Positions 1 through 9,307 are shown, numbered from the stretch's first letter. The stretch is 64,000 nt of DNA from Marinobacter sp. ANT_B65 (GCF_002407605.1 NZ_NXGV01000005.1:1-64000); one strand, 5' to 3'. Made by a program: numbers and translations. Notes: generated from the sequence alone by a model not told the origin.

Positions 1-243
<243 letters not shown>

Positions 244-325
244 TAACACCCAAGACAATTGCGGATTTCGCAACGAAAAAATCATTATTACTGTTCTCTC
301 TCATCCCCCAGTGATCGACCGTTTT

Positions 326-441
326 GTCTGACGACCATAGCGGCCTGGTACCACCTGATCCCATCCCGAACTCAGAAGTGAAACAGGCCTGCGCCGATGG
401 TAGTGTGGCATTGCCCATGTGAGAGTAGGTCATCGTCAGAC
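326..441 (+). rRNA. rrf: 5S ribosomal RNA
   Basis: The sequence carries the 5S hallmark CCGAACTCAGAAGTGAAAC and GCGCCGATGGTAGTGTGG. The terminal helix closes with GTCTGACGA at 326-334 pairing with TCGTCAGAC at the 3' end. Length of about 116 nt is normal. It lies directly downstream of 23S on the same strand and ends 10 bases before a strong terminator. No tRNA is seen after it. Confidence 0.95.
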
Positions 442-451
442 TCTTAATACC

Positions 452-488
452 AAAAACCCCCTGCGGAACACCGCAGGGGGTTTTTTTT
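452..488 (+). terminator. rRNA operon terminator
   Basis: A perfect GC-rich stem CCCCCTGCGG / CCGCAGGGGG (457-466 with 471-480), an AACA loop and an eight-T run form a textbook Rho-independent terminator just after 5S. Confidence 0.95.
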
Positions 489-639
489 GTCTTTTTATCG
501 TTCTTGGCCATTGATGGCTTTGGCGCTACACCGGTACCCCAACCCGATAGACCACTCGTGGTTTGTCAGAACCTGGCGGTTTACCGGGGGGGCAACCTCG
601 CTATATATTGAGCTTTATGGTCTGAGGCCGTCACCAGAG

Positions 640-1137
640 TTAAGGTTTTGCATCAACCCTGAGTAACCCTCTCTGATCCTCCCACTTCACTTGTACCTCA
701 TCCGGGCTGAACTGATAGAGGTAATCAGGAATGTCTCGACCTTCAAACTGCCGCTGGACAAAGTCGTATACCTGAGGCTCCAGAATGGGGCCGGGATAGA
801 GATAGCCGTGCGGCGCTCCCTGTTTAACGAAGAGTACAGAGCGAGGCGTGGCAGCGACGTTAAGCTCGATCGGAAGTGCGGGGGTGGCTGCCTGTGAGTT
901 CTGAGTAAAAAAGGCCCAGTTGTCACCAGCGGAGGCGGCGAAGTCGTTAAGGTAATAGGCGAAGTCGCCATAGGCCTCATCGGTGTTGCCTGGGTTGGGG
1001 TTGAGGGTAACTACGATGGCCTTGCCAGAGACCCAGGCTTCCGCCATTGACTGGCTGGAGGTGCCGGCCGACGCGCAGGCGGATATCAGGAGTGCCAGAC
1101 CCAGAGTGATTGATGAACGTAGCAGTTTCATGGTCAT
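640..1137 (-). CDS. Putative lipoprotein, possible partner of the adjacent peptidase
   Basis: The 165-residue product begins with a lipoprotein signal: basic start, hydrophobic stretch and lipobox LISAC with the lipidated cysteine at residue 21, so it should sit in the periplasm on a membrane. I recognise no domain in the rest; it is rich in aromatic residues and proline. Its ATG overlaps the stop of the upstream peptidase gene in an ATGA junction (1134-1137), which implies translational coupling and co-transcription. A periplasmic lipoprotein coupled to a cell-wall peptidase is the arrangement of an immunity protein or specific inhibitor, but this is inference; the protein could also be a chaperone or an unrelated lipoprotein. 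Confidence 0.8.
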   Translation of the reverse strand: MTMKLLRSSITLGLALLISACASAGTSSQSMAEAWVSGKAIVVTLNPNPGNTDEAYGDFAYYLNDFAASAGDNWAFFTQNSQAATPALPIELNVAATPRSVLFVKQGAPHGYLYPGPILEPQVYDFVQRQFEGRDIPDYLYQFSPDEVQVKWEDQRGLLRVDAKP

Positions 1138-2009
1138 TTCAGGCTCTTTAACGGGATAGGCAGATTGTTGGAAATGGTGCGCTGATTGAAGAAAAACTTG
1201 AATTCGTAAGCAAGCCCGTAAGGGTCCAGCCGTTTGTCGAAGTGGGGGGTGTCCGGATTAGAGAAATCTCCGCCCCAGCGAAAGCCAGCAGCTTTCAGAT
1301 CGCTGATAAAATTGGTGGCTCCTTCGGACTGGCGACCGGCGGCAAAAGTGCGACTGTTGTTCCAGTTGCTACCGTCAACAATGTTGCAGTCGATGGCGTG
1401 GCCAATCAGGTGTTGTGAGCGGGTTGCAGGAGGAACCACTGATCCGGAAACTGGAGCACCGTGCACCCGGAAGGCCTGATTCAGCACGATTTTCACCGAG
1501 CGTTCTCCGGCTTTCTTGTTGGCAGTGGTAAGCAGGTCTACGGCGGCTGCCGCTATTACCACATCGTCGTCACGAACCGAGGCGTGGCTCAGTACCCGGA
1601 AGCCGTCGCCAACCTCAACGTGGTCGAGTTGTTTGCTGTCCAGCCTTACAAGATCGCCGGTGCTGGTGTATCCCTGTTCTCGCCAGCGGCTGAGTTCTCT
1701 GGATGTCTGGGTATCCAGGCGCCCGTTCAGAGCCTGGGTCACCTTTTGGGTGTCGGTAACCAGAGATTGATTGAATCGTCTGTAAGAATGTGCAGAGAGA
1801 CACCACTGGAACATTTTGACCGCACGTTCAGTGCCAGGGCCAAATTCCCCATCCACGAGGGTCAGGGGGATGTCCAGTGCCTGAAGAGCTTCCTGCAATG
1901 AGGTTATATAGGTCGCGACGTTTGGGCGTTTATGACCGCCCCAGATCTGTTTTTTGTCGCTGTCACCATTTTTGAGCTCGAATGGGCCGAAGGGTGAAGG
2001 TGTTGCCAT
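1134..2009 (-). CDS. Peptidoglycan-binding M15-type peptidase without signal peptide
   Basis: Residues ~35-70 form a PG_binding_1-type module (VDGEFGPGTERAVKMFQ). Residues ~170-262 carry the M15 zinc-peptidase signature: SQHLIGHAID places ligands His200 and Asp207, and DTPHFD supplies His256. Known relatives cleave D-Ala-D-Ala or L-Ala-D-Glu bonds in peptidoglycan (VanY-like enzymes, phage endolysins). No signal peptide or membrane segment precedes the domains, so the enzyme must leave by lysis, a holin or a one-step secretion system. The start has a good AAGGA site about 6 bp upstream. No phage genes lie nearby; the coupled lipoprotein gene downstream favours an effector/immunity reading over an endolysin. 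Enzyme family is well supported, biological role is inferred. Confidence 0.85.
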   Translation of the reverse strand: MATPSPFGPFELKNGDSDKKQIWGGHKRPNVATYITSLQEALQALDIPLTLVDGEFGPGTERAVKMFQWCLSAHSYRRFNQSLVTDTQKVTQALNGRLDTQTSRELSRWREQGYTSTGDLVRLDSKQLDHVEVGDGFRVLSHASVRDDDVVIAAAAVDLLTTANKKAGERSVKIVLNQAFRVHGAPVSGSVVPPATRSQHLIGHAIDCNIVDGSNWNNSRTFAAGRQSEGATNFISDLKAAGFRWGGDFSNPDTPHFDKRLDPYGLAYEFKFFFNQRTISNNLPIPLKSLK

Positions 2010-2424
2010 TGGATATCCTTATCTGTCTTCAGATCAGAGGCAGAGTCCGCCAGTGACCGGGTCCGTGGAGTTTCTGTAGGGAGTTGCACCATGACCAGCA
2101 GGAAAGAGGCGGTTTGGTGAGATCACTCCGTGTGATCGGGGGCAGACTCCTGCGATGGACAATAGGGGGCACTCTCAAGGCTGTCAATGACGTTTTAGGC
2201 TGCACATTACTCACTAATAAAAAATAACTTCTCCAACAATTGACACCCGATTCAACCTACACTAACGTTGATTTTCAAATTAGCCAGGAAGGCGTCACGT
2301 TCAGGGATCAGGAACATATAGTCACTTTCGGTATGCCGTGAATAAGGTTGAAAGTGCCCCGTCTTGAAATGCCAATGTTCTTCATCTGCTGACTCTGTGC
2401 CTTCTTTTCCGGGACGGTGTTGTC
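2010..2424. other. Intergenic region between divergent effector-like units
   Basis: This 415-bp stretch separates the minus-strand peptidase gene from the plus-strand DUF6795/lipase unit. It is visibly AT-richer around 2205-2290, where the best promoter candidate lies. The short reading frames here lack ribosome binding sites and are not believed to be genes. No RNA gene, repeat or terminator stands out. Confidence 0.5.
2240..2268 (+). promoter_or_regulatory. Candidate sigma-70 promoter for the lipase unit
   Basis: A perfect TTGACA at 2240-2245 is followed after 17 bp by TAACGT, a weak -10 match, inside the AT-rich part of the gap. It points toward the gene at 2425. The poor -10 makes this tentative. 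Confidence 0.3.
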
Positions 2425-2937
2425 GTGCTTAAGCGCTTCTGTATTTTGTCCGTTATTGTATTGGCCGCCTCGGTTGCGACGGGAGTCTACGCTGGTATGT
2501 TTGGATTTCTTAAAAAATATGATGTTCACCTTTTCCCCCCTGTTGAGGGGCGCCTCTTGCAGAACGGTAAGCCTCTGGAAGGTGTGGAGGTTATCAGGGA
2601 GGCGGCATACGACGAGGTGGAAACCGAAACGGTTATTACCGATGCTGATGGGCGTTTTTCCTTTTCCGAATGGACCACTCGTTCGAGTACCCCAGGCAAG
2701 CCCTTGATTGAAGCTCGGCTTCGTCAGGTGGTGGCGGCAAAGTATCAGGATGAATTTTATATATTGTGGCAGTACACAACAGATCAAGTTGTGCCGGAAC
2801 CTGTGATTACGGCTCTTCTGGGGGCTCTTGATTGCGATATTGCTAATGAGGAAACTGATCATTATTTTCCGATTCCGGACAATCCCGGTTTTGAGCACAT
2901 TATCGGTAGTATATGTAGGTGGGAAATTAAACCATAA
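2425..2937 (+). CDS. Exported DUF6795-like protein with regulatory-like beta domain
   Basis: The 170-residue product begins with a plausible Sec signal peptide (residues 1-23, ending VYA) and continues with a carboxypeptidase-regulatory-like beta fold: VEGRLLQNGKPLEGVEV, a TDADGRFSF turn and a C-terminal ICRW motif. From memory this resembles DUF6795 proteins, often encoded beside lipases in Vibrio and relatives. The start is GTG with only a weak GGGACGG upstream; an internal ATG at 2497 would remove the signal peptide and begin MFGFLKKYD, where family similarity begins, so the start is uncertain. It precedes the lipase by 9 bp and is likely co-transcribed. A role as adaptor, chaperone or immunity protein for the lipase is inferred from position. 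Confidence 0.75.
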   Translation: MLKRFCILSVIVLAASVATGVYAGMFGFLKKYDVHLFPPVEGRLLQNGKPLEGVEVIREAAYDEVETETVITDADGRFSFSEWTTRSSTPGKPLIEARLRQVVAAKYQDEFYILWQYTTDQVVPEPVITALLGALDCDIANEETDHYFPIPDNPGFEHIIGSICRWEIKP

Positions 2938-2946
2938 GGACATGAT

Positions 2947-4119
2947 ATGCTGGCACTTTCACCACGCCTTGCCGCAGAGTTGGCGGATCTGGTATACGAA
3001 ATTCAAGCTCCAAGCACTATTCCGAATCTTGGCCTGAAAAAGAGCCAAGAGCTAAAAGCCTCCTTTGATATTGATATCTCCAATGGGCCAGTAGCCGGCA
3101 CTACGGGGGGCTTTTTCGGGCTGTTTTCAAAAACGTCGGGCTTTGCTTTGGTCGGTCATGGAAAGGGTCGCTTTCAGGGGCATCAGGTAGTAGCCATACG
3201 TGGCACTCAGGATGGTCATGATTGGTTGACCAACGGCAATGTAGGGTACTCAACCTGCTCAAGTGGCTCCACTGTGCATGCAGGTTTTAATACAGCTTTT
3301 GAGAGTATGCGGTCCGGTATTGAGTCGAGGCTGGCTCCACAAATGGCTTCAAGCGGAGTGCAGGGCGTCCACTGTGTTGGTCACAGTCTTGGTGGCGCGC
3401 TTGCCTCTCTGACTGCGGACTGGATTAAAGATCATTATCGCAAGCCGGTTAATTTGTATACTTTCGGGGCGCCGAGAGTCGGACTTGATGGATTTGCTCA
3501 GCGCTCTACTCATGCAACGGCTCGAATGTTTCGTTGTACTCACGGTGCGGACCCTGTGCCCAATGTGCCGCTCTGGCCGTTTATTCATGCACCTGTAAAT
3601 GGTTTTGAATACCGTCTGGATAACGGTTCAGGGATCAGTGTTGATGCTCATGGGATGGGTAAAAGCAAGCGGCCAGGCTACAGGAATACTGCCAACACCC
3701 ATGATTGGTCTCGGCTTCATCAGAGCTCACTGGACTATTTAAAGCAGCCAGTTCGGTTGGATTATGAGCGTCGCAATGAGGCTTCATTTTCGTCGTACTG
3801 GGCTGAGCGTATCTCTGCAGCACTGATTACCCTTTTGAAAGACGCGGGCTACTATGGTGCTGTGCTGGCACAGGCTGCGATCAGTTCAACCCTTACGTTC
3901 TACGATCTACTTGCCAGAACTATTCAACAGATTGCAGCAGCGTCTCAGAAGTTGGCAGATCAGGCTCGTGGCTTATTAGGGCATATGCTGGCATTTGCTC
4001 GGATGCCCGTAAACACCGTGGGGGAGCTAACCTTCACTTTTATTCGCTGGGTTTTTGATAAAACTGTAATGGCGCTCTATCGGGCTGTTCAGAGCGCCCT
4101 GCGGGGGACCTGGGAATAA
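2947..4119 (+). CDS. Class 3 lipase family protein, putative secreted effector
   Basis: Residues ~75-265 form an alpha/beta hydrolase of the lipase class 3 type. The nucleophile elbow GHSLGG gives Ser147; Asp202 (GADPVPNVP) and His252 (NTHDW) complete a likely triad, and RGTQDGHDW is the conserved oxyanion-side strand. Known members hydrolyse triacylglycerols or phospholipids. There is no signal peptide, while residues ~290-390 form a helical, partly amphipathic tail of unknown role. A lipase without an export signal, placed between an exported DUF6795-like protein and a small unknown protein, resembles type VI secretion phospholipase units, but no hcp, vgrG or PAAR gene is present in the window. 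The enzyme class is firm; target and delivery are inferred. Confidence 0.85.
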   Translation: MLALSPRLAAELADLVYEIQAPSTIPNLGLKKSQELKASFDIDISNGPVAGTTGGFFGLFSKTSGFALVGHGKGRFQGHQVVAIRGTQDGHDWLTNGNVGYSTCSSGSTVHAGFNTAFESMRSGIESRLAPQMASSGVQGVHCVGHSLGGALASLTADWIKDHYRKPVNLYTFGAPRVGLDGFAQRSTHATARMFRCTHGADPVPNVPLWPFIHAPVNGFEYRLDNGSGISVDAHGMGKSKRPGYRNTANTHDWSRLHQSSLDYLKQPVRLDYERRNEASFSSYWAERISAALITLLKDAGYYGAVLAQAAISSTLTFYDLLARTIQQIAAASQKLADQARGLLGHMLAFARMPVNTVGELTFTFIRWVFDKTVMALYRAVQSALRGTWE

Positions 4120-4123
4120 TTCT

Positions 4124-4429
4124 ATGTCGTTAGATGATTCGTTCTATTTGCGTAATGAGTTGAATCAGACAGTCGTTTTCACGGCTACACCTAGACTTGA
4201 TGAATCTGGCGCGCCGGAAAGTGAGGCATTCTTGCCTCACGCCACTTATGCCAGGGAAGCATTGCGTGCGATTCTTGATGCACAGCAGGACCCCTTCGCC
4301 AATCTGCTGACGGAGCTTTGGCTGTACGTCTACCAAAAGCCTTGGGCTGTGCCGGATACTGTGGACAAGTTAATCGTGGATATTGCAGACAAAATTGAGT
4401 ACAGAGAGCTGTTCGTATATCTGGATTGA
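4124..4429 (+). CDS. Small acidic protein of unknown function beside the lipase
   Basis: This 101-residue acidic, soluble protein starts four bases after the lipase stop, so it belongs to the same transcript. I recognise no family. It has no signal peptide or membrane segment; residues ~38-100 look mainly helical and rich in Leu, Tyr and Trp. A small acidic protein at the end of an effector gene unit is the usual place for an immunity protein, but a cytoplasmic one would protect only against a cytoplasm-acting toxin. Function unknown. Confidence 0.7.
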   Translation: MSLDDSFYLRNELNQTVVFTATPRLDESGAPESEAFLPHATYAREALRAILDAQQDPFANLLTELWLYVYQKPWAVPDTVDKLIVDIADKIEYRELFVYLD

Positions 4430-4460
4430 ACTGTGTTTTATTGCGGGGGTAACTTGAAAT

Positions 4461-4503
4461 TTCGGGCACAAAAAACTCAATAACAGAGTTATTTGTGCCC
4501 GAA
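4461..4503. terminator. Hairpin between convergent genes
   Basis: TTCGGGCACAAA at 4461-4472 pairs perfectly with TTTGTGCCCGAA at 4492-4503, with a further AACTC/GAGTT inner stem. It lies between the small protein gene and the end of pckA and probably ends both transcripts. A long U-run is missing, so efficiency is uncertain. Confidence 0.6.
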
Positions 4504-4507
4504 AGCT

Positions 4508-6043
4508 TTATTTCAGTTTCGGACCGGCAGCTACAATTGCGTCGGAAACATCAAATTTCTTGAAGTTCTCCACGAACTGAGTGATCAGTTCCTTGGCCTT
4601 GCCATCATAGTAGTCGGCGCTGGCCCATGTATTACGTGGGTTCAGCAGACCTGAGTCTACGCCCGGTATGTGCTTGGGCACATCTACGTTAAGGGTAGGC
4701 AGGTGCTCGGTTTCCACATCGTCCAGGTCGCCGTTCTGAATCGCGCTGATGATGGCGCGGGTTGTCGGGATGCTGAAGCGAGTACCTTCTCCGTGCGGGC
4801 CACCTGTCCAGCCAGTGTTGACCAGGAAGACCTTGCTGCCGTATTCATCGATACGCTTCATGAGCAGCTCGGCGTATACGCCGGCCGGACGTGGGAAGAA
4901 GGGCGCACCAAAGCAGGTGGAAAAGGTAGATTTGAGTTTGGATGATGACCCCATTTCCGTAGAGCCAACCAAAGCCGTGTAGCCACTCAAGAAGTGGTAT
5001 GCGGCGCCTTCGCGGCTCAGTATGGACACGGGAGGCAGTACTCCGGTCATGTCACATGTAAGGAAGACGATGTGCGACGGTTCGCCGGCCCGGTTTTCCA
5101 GAACGCGCTTTTCTACGTGCTCAAGCGGGTAGGCGCAACGGGAGTTTTCGGTCAGGGATACGTCGCTGTAATCCGGCTCGCGGGTTTCCTGATCAATGGT
5201 TACGTTCTCAACAATTGCGCCGAAACGGATCGCGTCCCAGATGATCGGTTCGTTCTTCTTGCTGAGGTCAATGCACTTGGCGTAACAGCCACCTTCGATG
5301 TTGAAGACAGTGCCGGGGCCCCAGCCATGTTCGTCATCGCCAATCAGGAAGCGATGGGGATCAGCAGATAGCGTGGTTTTGCCAGTGCCGGACAGGCCGA
5401 AGAACAGGCAGGTTTCGCCATCTTCGCCTACGTTGGCTGAGCAGTGCATTGGAAGAACGTCTTTTTCCGGCAGCAGGAAGTTTTGCACGGAGAACATGGC
5501 TTTCTTCATCTCACCGGCATAAAGCATTCCGGCCAGAAGCACTTTGCGACGTGCAAAGTTGATGATCACGCAACCTTCACTGTTGGTTCCGTCGCGTTCC
5601 GGCACGCATTCGAAATTGGCGGCATTCAGAACCTGCCATTCCTGTTTGTCTGCCTGGTTGTAGACTTCCGGGCGGATAAAAAGGTTACGGCCAAAAAGAT
5701 TCTGCCAGGCAGTCTCGGTGGTCATTTTGACCGGCAGATAATGTTCGGGGTCGGAGCCGACGTGAACCAGGGAAACAAAGCTGTCTTTTTCAGCGATGTA
5801 GGCTTCTACGCGATCCCACAGGGCGTCGAATTTCTCGGCGTCGAAAGGGCGGTTGATCGGCCCCCAGTGGATGTCGTCAGAGGTGCTAGGCTCTTCAACG
5901 ATATAACGATCCATTGGGGATCGTCCGGTACGTTTTCCGGTTTTTACAACCAGTGAGCCGTTGGCAGCTAGCTGGCCTTCGTTACGCGCCAGTGCTTCTT
6001 CGACCAGCCGTGCTGTACTCAGATCATTATAAGTGTTGCTCAC
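4508..6043 (-). CDS. pckA: Phosphoenolpyruvate carboxykinase (ATP)
   Basis: The enzyme converts oxaloacetate plus ATP to phosphoenolpyruvate and CO2, the entry step of gluconeogenesis in the cytoplasm. Counting from the chosen start, the kinase P-loop GLSGTGKTT is at residues ~216-224, followed by the metal/nucleotide motif GDDEHGW (~235-241); the N-terminal TGRSP substrate loop and the nucleotide-binding C-terminal region are intact. The GTG start at 6043 (511 residues) is preferred because GAGG lies about 6 bp before it and it matches usual family length; a longer frame reaching 6124 adds a non-conserved N-terminus. It follows hslO on the same strand, as in E. coli. Confidence 0.95.
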   Translation of the reverse strand: MSNTYNDLSTARLVEEALARNEGQLAANGSLVVKTGKRTGRSPMDRYIVEEPSTSDDIHWGPINRPFDAEKFDALWDRVEAYIAEKDSFVSLVHVGSDPEHYLPVKMTTETAWQNLFGRNLFIRPEVYNQADKQEWQVLNAANFECVPERDGTNSEGCVIINFARRKVLLAGMLYAGEMKKAMFSVQNFLLPEKDVLPMHCSANVGEDGETCLFFGLSGTGKTTLSADPHRFLIGDDEHGWGPGTVFNIEGGCYAKCIDLSKKNEPIIWDAIRFGAIVENVTIDQETREPDYSDVSLTENSRCAYPLEHVEKRVLENRAGEPSHIVFLTCDMTGVLPPVSILSREGAAYHFLSGYTALVGSTEMGSSSKLKSTFSTCFGAPFFPRPAGVYAELLMKRIDEYGSKVFLVNTGWTGGPHGEGTRFSIPTTRAIISAIQNGDLDDVETEHLPTLNVDVPKHIPGVDSGLLNPRNTWASADYYDGKAKELITQFVENFKKFDVSDAIVAAGPKLK

Positions 6044-6216
6044 TTCGACCTCGCCCTCGGGATGTCTTAGTGATTGCTCAGACCTCCCCCTGAAAGCTGG
6101 CGGAACACTGAACAATCGGGTCAATTCAGGCGCGTAATTATGCCAGATGCGCCGGTAAAAAACGACTGCTCCAGAAGCCGCGTGTTTGCAGGCTTCTGTG
6201 CGAATGCTTAGTCAGC

Positions 6217-7071
6217 CTAGTGTAACGTATGGCCAGTAAAAAGGTGGTCGATATCATTTCTATCGAACCGATAGTGTGCGTGACAAAACTGGCAATCCAT
6301 CTCTATGGAGCCCTGTTCCTCCAGTATGCTGTAGCACTCTTCCTTGCCAATGGCTTCAAGCGCGTTGAGCGTTCTTTCTGTGGAGCAACTGCAGTGAAAA
6401 GCCACGTTTTCAGCATCAAAAAGTCGTACGGTTTCTTCATTGAACAGGCGGTGCAGCAGGGTTTCGCTGTCCAGTTCCAACAGCTCATCTGCTTCTACAG
6501 TGCGTGCAAGGTGATTAACCCGCTCCCAGAGCTCATTATCTTCGTCAGTTGCTCCGGGCAGGCGCTGAAGCATCAGGCCGGCGGCGCGATGTTCACTGGA
6601 AAACAGGAACAGGCTGGTGGGAATTTGTTCTGAGCGCTCGAAATACTCCTCAATGCAGCCTGCGAGGCTGTCGCGCTCCCGGGGGACCACTCCCTGATAG
6701 CGGTTGCCCTGCTGCGGGGTAATGGTGATGGCCATGCGTCCGTCGCCCAGCAGGTTGTGAAAGCTTTCCTCGCTTATTGCATGCTCATCAAATCGGGCCA
6801 GGCCACGAATTTTCCGGTCATGGCTGCATTCCGCCATCAGTGTCCGTAACGGGCCTTCTCCTTGTGCCTGAATGGACAGGGTGCCTTCAAATTTCAGGCT
6901 GCTGCTCATCACAATGCTTGCCACAAGGGCTTCGCCGAGCAGGCCCCGTATGGACTCCGGGTAAGGTGCCTGGCTGGTGATTTCACGATAGCTTTCGTCA
7001 AGCTGCACCCAGGCTCCGCGCACCTGGCTGTGTTCAAATATAAAACGCTGGAACTGATCGCGGGATGCCAT
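6217..7071 (-). CDS. hslO: Hsp33 redox-regulated chaperonin
   Basis: This cytoplasmic holdase is activated when oxidation releases zinc from four cysteines. They are present at residues 227 and 229 (CSC) and 260 and 263 (CQFC) in the C-terminal redox switch; the N-terminal ~180 residues match the Hsp33 core, including the GRMAITITPQ and YQGVVP strands. Length (284) is normal. It lies between hslR and pckA on the minus strand, the arrangement also found in enterobacteria. Confidence 0.96.
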   Translation of the reverse strand: MASRDQFQRFIFEHSQVRGAWVQLDESYREITSQAPYPESIRGLLGEALVASIVMSSSLKFEGTLSIQAQGEGPLRTLMAECSHDRKIRGLARFDEHAISEESFHNLLGDGRMAITITPQQGNRYQGVVPRERDSLAGCIEEYFERSEQIPTSLFLFSSEHRAAGLMLQRLPGATDEDNELWERVNHLARTVEADELLELDSETLLHRLFNEETVRLFDAENVAFHCSCSTERTLNALEAIGKEECYSILEEQGSIEMDCQFCHAHYRFDRNDIDHLFTGHTLH

Positions 7072-7128
7072 GCTGGTTCTCCTGAAAACTGGGTGCTTGC
7101 ATCGATAAATGACGGCAGAACTGTCTGT

Positions 7129-7536
7129 TCAGATACCGTTTTGATCACGGAATCGTTGAATATTGCGACGATCTTTCTTGGAAGGTCGCCGGGCTGGTGG
7201 CAATTGAGCCGCTTGCATGGTTTTACGCTGCCACGAAAGGTCTTCCCGTTTTTTAATGCTATCTTCAGTTTCGTGGTAAAGCTTTTGTGCTTCAGGTGCG
7301 CCGCGCCGGCGTTCACTTACATCGTCAACGACAACAACCTTTTCAAGTAACCCCAGGCGCAGGGTGAGTGTTGCGCCGGGCTCCACCAACCGGCCAGGTT
7401 TGCAACGCTGGCTGTTGTAGTGGACTTTGCCGCCTTCTACAGCTTCTTTGGCCAGGGAGCGGGTTTTGTAAAAACGTGCGGCCCAGAGCCATTTATCGAG
7501 CCTTACCCGTTGATCGTCTGAAGTAGATGCCGTCAT
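7129..7536 (-). CDS. hslR: Hsp15 ribosome-associated heat shock protein
   Basis: Hsp15 binds 50S subunits that carry a stranded nascent chain and helps recycle them. The N-terminal S4 RNA-binding domain spans residues ~10-65 (RLDKWLWAARFYKTR, then VEGGKVHYN), followed by the strongly basic tail typical of the family (RRPSKKDRRNIQRF). Length (135) fits. It is upstream of hslO in the same direction with a 57-bp gap, so co-expression is likely. Confidence 0.95.
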   Translation of the reverse strand: MTASTSDDQRVRLDKWLWAARFYKTRSLAKEAVEGGKVHYNSQRCKPGRLVEPGATLTLRLGLLEKVVVVDDVSERRRGAPEAQKLYHETEDSIKKREDLSWQRKTMQAAQLPPARRPSKKDRRNIQRFRDQNGI

Positions 7537-7577
7537 GTCTCCTCACCTGATGGGCGTATGTCGGGATTATAGCGCTC

Positions 7578-8303
7578 TCAGCCTGCAGATGGCAGAGGGC
7601 TTTTCTGGGTAGGAGGCCTCTGCTGGTCCAGGGGTCTTTGCTGAAGGATGGAGCCCAGGATTTCGTTAAAGTGATGGATGCAGGGTATGTCGGGATGGGT
7701 TTCGCGGGGGTCTTGTTTGCTGTCCGGTGCCAGAATGCCCAGGCATTGGGCTATTCCGGCGGATCGGGCACTTTCCAGTACCGGGAAGCTGTCATCTACC
7801 ATTAACGTTGTCGCGGCCCTGTAGGGTGCCAGTTGCTGCAGGTCTTTCCAGAACTCTACGTCTTCTTTGGGTTTGCCGAGTTGATGGCTGGAAACAATGC
7901 TGTCCACGAAGCCGTCCAGGCCCGTACGTTGCAACTTGAGTTTTAGTGGATCCGGGTGGCAGTTGGTTACGATCACGGATTTCAGGCCGGTTTTCCTGAG
8001 TGCCTGGAGAAAGTCAGCCACATGAGGGCGATAGCCGATGCGGTCGCCGACCTCAGATTTGAGTCCGGTGATGTCCATGGCAAGCCGTTCACTCCAGTAG
8101 TCGGTGCAATACCAGTTTAGAGTACCTCTCTCGGCCATAATCATGTTGATCAGCTGGGTTCGGGCTTCTCCAGGATGCAGGTCATAGTGTTCGGCGTAAC
8201 GCTGGGGCAGATGTGTCAGCCAGAAATGATTATCAAAGTGCAGATCAAGCAGTGTTCCGTCCATGTCAAGGAACACGGTATCGAGGGATGTCCAGTTAAT
8301 CAT
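7578..8303 (-). CDS. yrfG: HAD-family GMP/IMP nucleotidase YrfG
   Basis: The product is a haloacid-dehalogenase phosphatase: motif I DMDGTLLDL near residue 13, motif II VTNCH, motif III lysine in GKPKEDVEFW and motif IV MVDDS. The long cap starting NHFWLTHLPQRYAE is characteristic of YrfG, which dephosphorylates GMP and IMP in E. coli. Its place upstream of hslR is conserved in gammaproteobacteria and supports orthology. The frame extends two codons to a TTG at 8309, but the ATG at 8303 is the more likely start. The last ~20 residues (RPLDQQRPPTQK) are low-complexity and likely disordered. Confidence 0.9.
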   Translation of the reverse strand: MINWTSLDTVFLDMDGTLLDLHFDNHFWLTHLPQRYAEHYDLHPGEARTQLINMIMAERGTLNWYCTDYWSERLAMDITGLKSEVGDRIGYRPHVADFLQALRKTGLKSVIVTNCHPDPLKLKLQRTGLDGFVDSIVSSHQLGKPKEDVEFWKDLQQLAPYRAATTLMVDDSFPVLESARSAGIAQCLGILAPDSKQDPRETHPDIPCIHHFNEILGSILQQRPLDQQRPPTQKSPLPSAG

Positions 8304-8494
8304 AAACAAAAACAGCCTGGGAAATTTTCTTCAGGCTGCCGCAGATCCAGATCTGAGGCAAGTCTGGATGTTACTGATTCTCTGCAATACCAGGGTCGTG
8401 TCTTGAAGCCCGACCCCTGGTTTCACACTTTCTTTAAATGGGATTTTCGGTTCAGGCCGCGTATTCCAGCGTGGTTTGGGGGGGTAGTACGCAA

Positions 8495-9307
8495 CTATCG
8501 CTGGCAGCGGGAGCAGTAAACCGTGGACCGGCTGCTCAGGCGGATTTCTTTCAAGGGTATTTCGCATTCAGGGCAGGGCTCACCGGCCCGGCCATAAACC
8601 AGTAATGACTGGGCGAAGTAGCCCGGCTTCCCGTCGCTGTTCACGAAATCCCTGAGGGTGGTTCCGCCCATCAGGATTGCGGCGCTCAGAATTTCCTTGA
8701 TGCCCTCCGCAAGCCGGTTATAGCGATCCAGACTGATCCTCCCGGCTTTACGGCGGGGGTGGATCCCGGCTTTGAACAAGGCTTCATTGGCGTAGATGTT
8801 GCCCACTCCAACAACCACGTGGCTGTCCATAATGAACGATTTTACCGGAGTGTTTTTGCTCCGGGATAACCGGAACAGCATCCTGCCGTTAAACTCAGGT
8901 GACAGCGGTTCGGGTCCGAGACTGGCGATCAGCGGATGGGTTTCTGCTGCGTCAGTCCAGAGCCAGCAACCGAACCTGCGAGGGTCATTAAAGCGCAGAA
9001 TGACACCGGAATGTAACAGAAGATCGATATGATCGTGTGTCTGAGCCGGGGTGTTGTCGGTGATGATGCGAAGACTGCCGGACATACCGAGATGAATGAT
9101 GGCTGTGCCCTGGTCCAGGTTCAGGAACAGGTATTTTGCCCGTCGATCAACAGTGCGGATAACCCGGCCTTCCATATGCGCGGCTATATCCCCGGGCACT
9201 GGCCAGCGCAGATTTCCATTGCGCACCTGGATCCGGGTGATGGTTTGTCCTTCGCAATGGGGTGCTATTCCCTGTCTTGTGGTTTCAACTTCGGGTAATT
9301 CGGGCAC
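8495..9307 (-). CDS. mutM: Formamidopyrimidine-DNA glycosylase
   Basis: Fpg removes 8-oxoguanine and formamidopyrimidines and nicks the resulting abasic site. The mature N-terminus PELPEVE carries the catalytic Pro2 and Glu3; the helix-two-turn-helix contains [11 protein letters not shown], and a C-terminal zinc finger has two Cys pairs (CPEC and CSRC). Length (270) is standard. It is divergent from desA, with 160 bp between them. Confidence 0.97.
   Translation of the reverse strand: MPELPEVETTRQGIAPHCEGQTITRIQVRNGNLRWPVPGDIAAHMEGRVIRTVDRRAKYLFLNLDQGTAIIHLGMSGSLRIITDNTPAQTHDHIDLLLHSGVILRFNDPRRFGCWLWTDAAETHPLIASLGPEPLSPEFNGRMLFRLSRSKNTPVKSFIMDSHVVVGVGNIYANEALFKAGIHPRRKAGRISLDRYNRLAEGIKEILSAAILMGGTTLRDFVNSDGKPGYFAQSLLVYGRAGEPCPECEIPLKEIRLSSRSTVYCSRCQR

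Noticed and set aside
2308..2943. 211-codon minus-strand frame opposite the DUF6795-like gene
   Set aside because: Shadow of the plus-strand gene, which has a signal peptide and domain-like pattern; the antisense product shows no protein-like features.
4461..4503. Inverted repeat as an insertion-element end or attachment site
   Set aside because: No second copy or target duplication was seen; its place between convergent genes is explained by termination.
8331..8567. 78-codon minus-strand frame between mutM and yrfG
   Set aside because: Overlaps the zinc-finger end of mutM in another frame, Pro/Arg-rich, no binding site.
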